Shown: positions 55,727 to 64,000 of the stretch, in pieces | How the letters are laid out: each line of letters begins with the position of its first letter | Numbering within the stretch: position 1 is the stretch's first letter | DNA from: Limnanthes douglasii subsp. nivea | Lineage: Eukaryota; Streptophyta; Magnoliopsida; Brassicales; Limnanthaceae | DNA: 64,000 nt | Direction of reading: 5' to 3' | NCBI GenBank assembly: GCA_036936605.1 | Contig: JAUPFV010000001.1 | Span: 212,829,138-212,893,137, forward strand | Program-made: the position numbers and the translations under genes | Notes under the pieces: model-generated | The model's database searches: none | The model's input: the letters and a program-made list of their open reading frames with translations, nothing else | Told to the model about the DNA's origin: nothing

Positions 55727-58700
55727 ATGAAAGTTTTAATTTTAAATTGGAATATTATGGGTTTTGGAAATAAAGGTACAAAGCATACTCATATATATTT
55801 CCAAGTCATAAAATTTGACAAGATTAGGCCATCTCTGGCAAAACAAAATGGATTATTTGGAAAAATATTTTCTGATGGATATTATATCTAACCATAAACA
55901 ATTCATTCATCTTAAAGTAAGTTAACATAATCTCAACAAGGATTTCAACCGAATGAGTAGTTATAAGTGGTTTTAATAACATCACTAACCCTTAAGAGCA
56001 ACTATTTTACTTTACCATCTACCTTAAAAGTTATGATGACTTTAATAAGCTATCCTAGATGGCCATTTAGAAGATTATGGATATATAGGCTCTAATTTCA
56101 CCTCGACCAACAATAGAAAGTGGAAGAGATTGGATATGGTATTACGTAATGTTGCATATAGACTATTTTGTATATACTTAAGTGAAACACCTTTTAAGAA
56201 CTAGGTGTAACCCTTATCCAATGTGTATCTCTATATATCATCTTATATATCTAAAACCAAAGATTCTTTTAAATTTCTAAATATGTGGACAATGCACCCG
56301 AACTTCCTTGAAATGATATATTAAATTTGGAAAGACAACTTGTCTAGACCTTCTATACAAGTCTTTTGGTATAAGCTCAAAATACTAAAACACAAGTTCA
56401 AGAACTAGAACTGGTAGGTCTTTGGAAACATTTTTAATGTTATTGCAAAAATCTAAAGAAGAGGTCAAGTATTTAGAAACAATAGTTGAAGAATTCAAGA
56501 ACCTGGAGGATAAAAGTAATCTTTCTAAAGCTAAGGCTAATCATCTCCTCATATTGTTTAGGGAATAATATTGATGGGAGAAGAAATCTTGTTCTAATTG
56601 GCTCAGAAGTGGTGACATGAATTCATTTTGTTTTTATAATTACGTTAAAAAAAAAATCAGGAAAAACAACATACATGGCATTTTGGTATGTTTACTCTTG
56701 GATAAAAGATCATCATCTCTAGGCAAATATGTTGAATCTCACTTAAAAGAATTACTAACATCTCAGTCTGTCACTAAAGAACCCGAGGATCTTCAAAATA
56801 TTATCCCTAAACTTACTACTGATTTGGACAACCAATATCTTATAGGCCTCCATCTGAAGATGAAATTCTTAATTCGATCAAATCGTCACCTAATAGTGTT
56901 CCTGGTATTGATGGATTCAATGATAAATTATACAAATCCTACTGGTCTATTATTTCTAAAGACTTATGTGTTGCTATTGTAGACTACTTCAAAGGTCACT
57001 ATGCTCCCCAAGGTACTTATTCCACTTCCATAAATCTCATTCCCAAAGTAGATTATTCTAACACTTGTAATGATTTTAAGGAAATCACTCACTGTACTAT
57101 CTTCAACAAATTATTATCTAAGATTATAAATGAGAGACTAGCTAAAATTATCCCTAAGATCATATCCTAGTAACAACGTGGTTTCATAAAAGGCATAGAT
57201 ATTCATGAGTATATTTTGCTCACTCAAGAACTAACATGTGAGATTAATAGGAAAATCAGAGGGGGTAATATTATATTCAAATTTTATATGACCAAAGCAT
57301 TTGATAGGTTTTTTCCCCCAACTTTATACTTCAGGTTATATAAGCATTTGGCTTTAAAAAATCTTCTTATAATTAATTTAAAAAATGCATTAATTTTATA
57401 TATTTCTCAATTATAATAAATGGTTAACTTGAAGGTTATTCAAATATCTTAAAGGTATTAGGTAAGACGACTTGATCTCTCCTAACCCATTTATCATTCC
57501 TGAAGAATACCTTATTCGAGGTCTCAAAAAGCCTTTTTGATGAGAATAAAGACATAAGGTACAAGTCAAGAAGTGAAAATAACATACCTAGTTTAGCTTT
57601 TGTCGATGCTTTCTTCATCTTTGCTAATGGTTCAACCCTTAATATAATTTTTTTAAATTATTCCTGAAACATTATCAAGATATCTATGGTCAAGTCATTA
57701 GCAAAGAAAAAACAACTTTTATCACACCTTCAAGAATGGCCCAATTGCCCAAAATATAATTAAATCAATTGAAACCCAAGTTGGTTTCAAACACAGTTAT
57801 ATGCTCTTCATATATCTAAGTATTATTATCAATAATAACAATAAGACAAGTCACTTTGAATACCTAATTAATAAATTCAGAGTCAAAATAAAAGATTAGG
57901 ACAATAAACTCGTGTTCTTTGGTGTAAGAGTGACCTTAATCCAATCAGTTTTAGTGGTTATCCCATCCCATCATGTTCAAATTTTTCTTCTGCCTAAAAC
58001 TTTATCTTAAGAATGAAAAATATTTTTAATAGATTTCTATGGAGCTCAACTGATAATAATCAGATTTAAACTCGAAAAACTAGTCTAACTTATGTGAACC
58101 ATACAATGAATGAGGTATAAACATAAGGAAAATTGAATATTTACAAAACCCATTCTCCTATAAACTCTAGTTTGAATTTAGGAAGCATATAGTCAAAATT
58201 CATGAATACAATATATTGCTCATCTATGTATCGTTATCAGATTCAAAGACCGTCTAAAGGTTTCAAGACATAAAAAAGAATCATAAATATAGAGGTATTG
58301 TTGACGGTTTTTACTTTTTGAATTGTTAGCAAAGGTAATCTAGATTTTTTGTTAGAAAAATGGAGTGATATTCATCCATTTATTACCTTATCTGATAACA
58401 CTAATAATAGTTGGTGCTTAATGAACAATATTATCAATTATTGGCATGAAGGTGTCTGAAATTTAGCTATCCTTAAGATTGTTGTCCTATCCCATGATAT
58501 TGAGAACATCATGAAGTTAAGTATTCATAAATCTAGATATGACTCAATCAAATGTTAATTATCTTGTATTGGAGACTTTAGCATAAAAAATACTTAGGAC
58601 CAAATTAGAGAGAAAATAAATCATTCCAACATTTTTAAAAAATATTTGGAATAACATCACTCCAAAGAAGCTTCTATTCACTATTTAAAGTCTGGTAAAG

Positions 58701-59652
58701 GGTTGAATCTCTGTAGACCCTATCCTTCAAAAAATAAGTTTCAATCTTGCATCAAAATATCAATTTTGTAATGATATCGATAACATCAATCATCTGTTTG
58801 TTCATTGCCCTATAACTTGGGATGTTTGGAAATTTATAGATGGCCACTTTAACCTACTACTTGGTAGACATACGATTCTTTATCACCTTGTCAGATGTTT
58901 GTTCTTGTCTAGTACTAAAGACACCCATATTAGAACCATCCTTCATTTAATCACTTGTTGGGTTATATAGAATTTTATAAACAAATTTAAATACTAGGAT
59001 TAGACTATATTTGCTAAAGATGTTCTTGACTACATCTCTTATATTATGTCCAAGATTCATAACATCTACCTTCTCAAGAAACCTCACTGGAATGGTGAGT
59101 ATAAGGCTGGAATCGATCTTCGGTGTATTAATAATTTAACCAAATCATGCAAAATTGATGCTCTTAAATGAAACCACCATCTATCAAAAGATATAAACTT
59201 AACCTTGAAGGTTCCTTCTTAATGAATGGGAAATCCCGTGAGGGTGGAATCATTAAAAATAACAAAGGTGAAATGATAGTTGCTTTTGTTAGATTATATG
59301 GTAAACAATCCTTCATTATAGCCGAATGTAGAGCCATCATAAATGGTCTCTTATAATGCAAATAAAATAGGCTTAACTACGTAGATATTGAAACAAACTC
59401 TTATATCATATTAAAGATACTATATAAAAAAAGAAAGCCTCTTAGTACTTATTTACAATCGCTGATTCTTGTAGGAAACTTATAAAGCCTAGTATGAACC
59501 TGATACACATATACAATGAGAAAAATAATGTTGTTGATTGGCTCACTAAATTGACTTTAAAATGTAAAATGAAACTAGACCTTACTCAAGAACAAGCTCT
59601 TAAGAAACTTAAAGTCATTAAGTTTCTAGAAAACCTTGAGATTGGCCACTTA
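55727..59652 (+). pseudogene. LINE D ORF2 remnant (5'-truncated LINE, strongly decayed)
   Basis: The start reads MKVLILNWNIMGFGNKGT, overlapping the end of an ORF1 frame through ATGA as in other LINEs. Endonuclease traces: YGYIGSNFTSTNNRKWKRLD (about 56080). RT traces: MTKAFDRF (about 57288), DLISPNPFIIPEE (about 57471), LAFVDAFFIF with the catalytic FADD changed to FVDA (about 57595). Zinc region: CQFCNDIDNINHLFVHC (about 58760). RNase H: LNLEGSFLMNGKSREGGI, AECRAIINGLL (59200-59355), DWLTKLTLK (about 59537). Very many stops and frame changes: an old copy. Confidence 0.82.
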
Positions 59653-60330
59653 TAACTTGGAAACTAATAGGTTAACTCTATAACATTGACTTCACATCTC
59701 ATATGTCTGTTAAATCATTAGTTCCTCTTATTTAATTCATTCAATGATAAGTATCTTCATCTCCCTTTTCATATTCCATAATATGTTATCTTTAATCAAT
59801 TTTTTACTTTCTCACTAAAATTCTTTCAAGAAGGTCTATATACCTGACTTACTCTGCTTGTTTAGATCTTAGATTCTACAGTATAGGACTACAAATTCCC
59901 AAACATCTCACATATGGGTATCATTACAATTGTATCGAAAATATGCTCATTGTAATCCTATTGTATATCTGCAATCAAAGAATTTATTAAAATATCTTTA
60001 TTTGTTCAACATGTTCATCAGTTAATTTCTTGGTGGAAAATATCATGAAAGCCACCAAAAAATCGAATCAAAAGAATTTAAAGCCTTTTCGCTAAACTTG
60101 GAGCTATAAAGTCATAAGCTCCCTCTCAAATCAAATAATGAAGACACTTGTTGAATTTTTGAAATTATTGGCGCTTTTCACTTTAATTTTTAATTATTTT
60201 CACCTAACAAAAAATTATTATTATCTTTTGGGACTCTATATTTTCGTCCAGATTTATCACTATGCCTATAACTTTAATTTACCCTATTCAATATAAACAA
60301 TTCAATTCTTGTAAAAAAAAATAAAGATAA
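59653..60330. other. LINE D 3' UTR and junction with LINE E
   Basis: Noncoding. The 3' end of LINE D is probably near 60010 (AATTTATTAAAATATC). No clear A tail or TSD survives. Confidence 0.4.
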
Positions 60331-60354
60331 AGGTTTCTAAAAACTATTTGAATA

Positions 60355-62200
60355 TAACAGATAAATGAGATACAAAACAAGTAGTCTTATGGTTTTACAT
60401 TGCTTGGCCTTTGCAGATGACTTCATCATCTTTACAAAAGGATATTTTTCTAATAGAAAGAGAATAAGTTTGTACCTTCAGCATTATTAAGAAATATTAG
60501 GTCAATTAATCAACTAGGATAAAATACCAGGTGTCCTTATACAATCAAGTAATAAAGTTCGTCATTATGATGAACTAGTGACTAGAATTGGGAATAGAAT
60601 TCTAGAATGGAATAATAAGATTATATATTTTAAGGGAAAACTTATCATTATCCAATAAGTGTTGATAGTCATACCAACTTACCACATACAAAGTTCTTTA
60701 CTATATAAAGTTGTTATCAACAGAATATAAAAAATTCTCAACATACATGAGGGTGGATTAAATATAAGAATATTTGAAGATATATAATTATCCCACTCCT
60801 ACAAACTATGGTTCTAATTCATGGAGAAAAAAGTCTCGATGGTCTAAATATATGCAAGTAATATATAGTACAAGTTATCATCCTCTACAAGTTAAAGCTA
60901 CTAGTAAAATTTCTAAAGTATGAAATATATTATTAAACTTCACGGATATTGGAGAATGTTATACATATTGGCATATTGGTAGATGTGATATAGATTTCTG
61001 GATTGACAAATGGTGTGAGACTTAACCATTTATTTTACTCTCTTATGAGTAGAGCAACTACTGGTATCAAGATGATAAAATTAAATTCTATTGGAATGAA
61101 GGATGTTGGAATATTATGAAAATAAAAAGATTTTTAATAAAATTAACAGAATTTGATTATTTAAAGTGGACACTATCAGCAAATTAGGAATTTAATTTAA
61201 AGGATACATGGAACAATATAAGATACAAATATACAAAATCCAACTTCTTTAAGAGAATTTGGAATAACACAATACATATGTAAGTGTTCTTCTCTTTTCT
61301 GGAAGCTGGTTAACAACTGGATTCCAGTTGACACTATATTACATAAAAAATGTATTGCCTCAAAATGTCAATTTTATGGAGTTATATACACAATTAGCCA
61401 CCTATTTTTACAATACAACACAACTTGAGAAGTCTGTAAGTACTTCGCGGGGTTATTTGGTATCCTAATTGGGAGAAATATGATAATTTCTCGTTTTATT
61501 AGAATTTGGTATTGGTCTATAGATAAAGAGGTCCATATAAGAACCATTCTCTTTCATATAATCTATTGGGTCTTATGGATATCTGGAAATAAATCTAAGT
61601 TCAAAGAACAAAAAGTTACACTCAAATCTATCCTAGACCATATTAAGTACACAATCTTAAGATTAGATTGTGCTGATCTTCTAAAAAGATCTTATTGGAT
61701 CAAAGATTCAAAATTGACTTTTGAATTAATATGTTTCCGACACTTAAACAAACCCATAATAAGTCTATCTCATTAATGGAATCTCCAACTTGGAAAAAAA
61801 TATAAGATTGATATGAATGGTTCTTTTTGGTCTGTCTGGTGAATCATGTAGTGGGGGTCTTATATGAGATAATAGATGTAATATATTACTTGCATATGGT
61901 AGAATATATGGAAAGCAAACTCATATTATTGCGGAATACATGTCTCTTTAGATGGGTTACTTATTTGTAAGGAAAATGATATCACTCACCTCGACGTAGA
62001 ATCAGATTCTACTATTCTTATTGAAATGCTCATGAAAAATAAAGCCCATTGGTTCTTAGCTCATCTTGTTGAATATTGCAGGAATTTGATAACTTCTAAC
62101 ATGACTATAAGGCACATCTATAGGAAACAGAATCAAGCAGTTGATTGGCTCCCAAAATGGACTTCAAAATTTGAAAAGATACTCAAATTCAACCAAAACT
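60355..62200 (+). pseudogene. LINE E: 5'-truncated LINE (RT palm to RNase H)
   Basis: Begins inside RT with MRYKTSSLMVLHCLAFADDF (60366 on), so the catalytic FADD is kept. A thumb/connection region with stops follows, then a zinc region (CIASKCQFYG, about 61350), an open stretch 61480-61776 (IIYWVLWISGNKSKFKEQ), and RNase H (about 61800-62190: DMNGSF, LDVESDSTILIEML, IRHIYRKQNQAVDWLPKW). The 5' cut is as expected for incomplete target-primed reverse transcription. Decay is strong. Confidence 0.82.
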
Positions 62201-63573
62201 AAAATCATGCTCAACAAAGAGCTATTACATTACTTGAAATTCTATATGTTGGTTATCTAAGGATAGATGAATTATTGATACAAATTAGTAATAATAAGTT
62301 AATGATATCTGAAATATATCAAAATTTGTTGAATTTTTATCTATGATGCTTTGGTTAATGGACTAAAAAGATCAACCTGGAAAGGAATATCCTCCCCATA
62401 AAACATTTTATGATATCATAGGTTTCTAAAGCCTTCATCTTCATCCTTCATAGAAAAGCTCAAGAATTAATATATCTTGTCTTATATCTCCAAATTAACC
62501 ATATATAAATTTATCTATTATTACTAACATTCGTTTAAGCATGTATATCTACCCGACTTTCTTTTTTTGTAGAACTTAGAAACTTTTCAGAATAGAGCCT
62601 CACTAGAATGAAAGTTTTGAAATAAAACAGAGACAGTATTAGAAGTTAAGACTTGGTCTTTCCAGCTTGAAAAATGAACAAGAAGAAACAAAAAAAGATC
62701 TTAACTCGGATTTTGTTTGTTGTTGTGACTTATAAAATATATTGTACCATATTCAAAAGAAAAACCATCAATTAGAGAATAACATTCACTGGAACCCTAC
62801 AAAAAGAGTTACCTGCTAATAATCCAGCTATATGGGCTCTGGTTCTAGCTCTGATTAAATCTCTGCCGAAGATATGCATCATTAAGCTCAAAGGAAAAAA
62901 CCTAGGTTTTCACCTAAAAAAGAAATAGGATAAAAGAGCGAAAGGAAATAGAAAGCTAGAAAGAATATATGAAATTGAAAGTTTCATTTTGGTTTAACAT
63001 GGTTGTAGCAAGATGAATTGCGTCAAAATTTCATTTCAAGAACTCCAACTATTTTCCTATATTTGAATCCATACCTAAAGCATATTTTTTTAAGCTTGTA
63101 ACTTTCTAAGTTTTAATAAAAAAAATTGCTTAAAAAAGAACTAAAAGTAAAACTAAAAAGATTTAGATGTTATTTTTAATACGAGAGGTATAATTTTTTT
63201 TCTAAATATTAAATAAATAAAAATTATGATTTTATAAGAGTACGAGTCTTTTTATTCGACGCTATAACTTCCGAATCAAATACAACAATATATATATATA
63301 TTGAAAATATAAGGAGAATCCCGTAATGTTTCTATGGATCACAACCAAAAAATTCAATCATAAATCCCCCAACAAAACGAACATACGATTAAATAATGAA
63401 CCATAAAACAAGAATAAAACTTGTTCATCTTTATCGACCACTTGATAAGATCGGTTTCGAATATAAAAATTTCTCATATGATGAGACTGGTGAAATGCTG
63501 AACTGACCGTATAATAGCGAACGACAAACACGATTATATGACTATAAAATAAGAATACAACAACTACTGCATC
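62201..63573. other. Intergenic, AT-rich
   Basis: Contains the LINE E 3' UTR at the left. I see no gene, RNA or further recognisable transposon up to 63573. Confidence 0.4.
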
Positions 63574-63655
63574 CAGTGGCGGAGGTATGTAGGGGCTAGG
63601 GGGGGCTAGAGCCCCCCCTACTTTTGTCCACTAACTTTAATAAATAGTAATAAAA
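63574..63655 (+). mobile_element. Probable hAT-type transposon terminus with hairpin
   Basis: Begins CAGTGGCGGAGG, the kind of start seen at many plant hAT-like termini, followed by an inverted repeat AGGGGGGGCT (63598-63607), 2-nt spacer, AGCCCCCCCT (63610-63619). The other end would lie beyond the window. Assignment rests on the terminal motif alone. Confidence 0.4.
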
Positions 63656-63885
63656 TAAAGTAAATAAATAAATAATGGGAGTAAAACAAGGGGAAGTGGA
63701 GAAAAGGATGCAGTGGTTCAATTTTTTTTAATTATCTTTATTTGTTTTTTAAAGTTATTGTTAAATAAAATATTTTATTTTAATTTAAAAGCTATATATA
63801 AATATTTGTATATAATCAATTTATTTGATACTTAAAAGAAAATGAAAGACTAGAGTTATATTTTATTAATTATTTTAATTTAAGA

Positions 63886-63914
<29 letters not shown>
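63886..63914 (+). repeat. (AT)n microsatellite
   Basis: About 14 alternating AT dinucleotides near the right edge. Confidence 0.85.
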
Positions 63915-63917
<3 letters not shown>

Positions 63918-64000
63918 AGTAGTGAATAGGCCTATTTGATATTAAAAACAAAAGATTATAGTTGGTTTTTTACAGATTTTTCTAAAACATATTTCATTAT

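Noticed and set aside
1..64000. CRISPR arrays, bacterial operons, prophage or tRNA genes.
   Set aside because: None was seen; the introns, LINE and Gypsy families and telo-box show plant nuclear DNA, and no cloverleaf with anticodon was noticed.

Overview
This is a plant nuclear chromosome segment, almost certainly from a dicot. It is AT-rich and intron-bearing and is packed with retrotransposons of plant-specific types: L1-type LINEs with a C-terminal RNase H, and Ty3/Gypsy elements of the Tat lineage. Only one intact host gene can be supported. Nearly everything else is transposable-element sequence in various states of decay.

Layout. At 1-904 (minus strand) lies an open LINE ORF1 that runs off the window (LINE A). 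It faces head-to-head a nearly full-length LINE at 1322-7233 (LINE B), which has a 12-bp target-site duplication (TSD), ORF1 and a complete endonuclease/reverse transcriptase/RNase H ORF2 broken only by in-frame stops. At 7977-14010 is the host gene: 14 exons whose splice phases all close to give 466 codons plus a stop, encoding a multi-pass membrane protein of the TMEM185 (transmembrane Fragile-X-F-associated) family with a C-terminal RING finger.

From about 14.9 to 48 kb is a nest of Gypsy elements. Element I (plus) is an old Tat remnant at about 15.78-20.16 kb. It is split by a 1.39-kb non-autonomous Mutator-like element (16711-18100, 9-bp TSD) and cut by a chromovirus-like LTR (20165-21524). 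Element VI (minus) is in two parts, 44.3-41.2 kb (gag-PR-RT-RNase H) and 23.79-22.15 kb (second RNase H-integrase), because element II (plus, about 23787-40986) sits inside it. Element II is itself interrupted in its antisense ORF by element III (29393-39899), which is complete in outline, with paired LTRs and a perfect 5-bp TSD. Element V (minus, 47.9-44.4 kb) abuts VI through one shared LTR. Three of the Tat elements (II, III, V) carry a related gene antisense to pol; in III it shows two clear short introns.

From 48.5 kb a promoter-like cluster (TGGGCC sites and an AAACCCTA telo-box) lies upstream of a possible C/D-box snoRNA. Sixty-five bases beyond it LINE C (49371-55028) is inserted with a 15-bp TSD. 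Two more decayed, 5'-truncated LINEs follow (D about 55.7-60.0 kb, E about 60.3-62.2 kb), and a probable hAT-type terminus with a 10-bp-arm hairpin lies near the right edge.

The most general observation is the decay pattern. In LINEs B and C and Tat element III, most premature stops fall at positions where a sister copy or the family has Trp, Gln or Arg, as expected from C-to-T change on either strand of methylated DNA.
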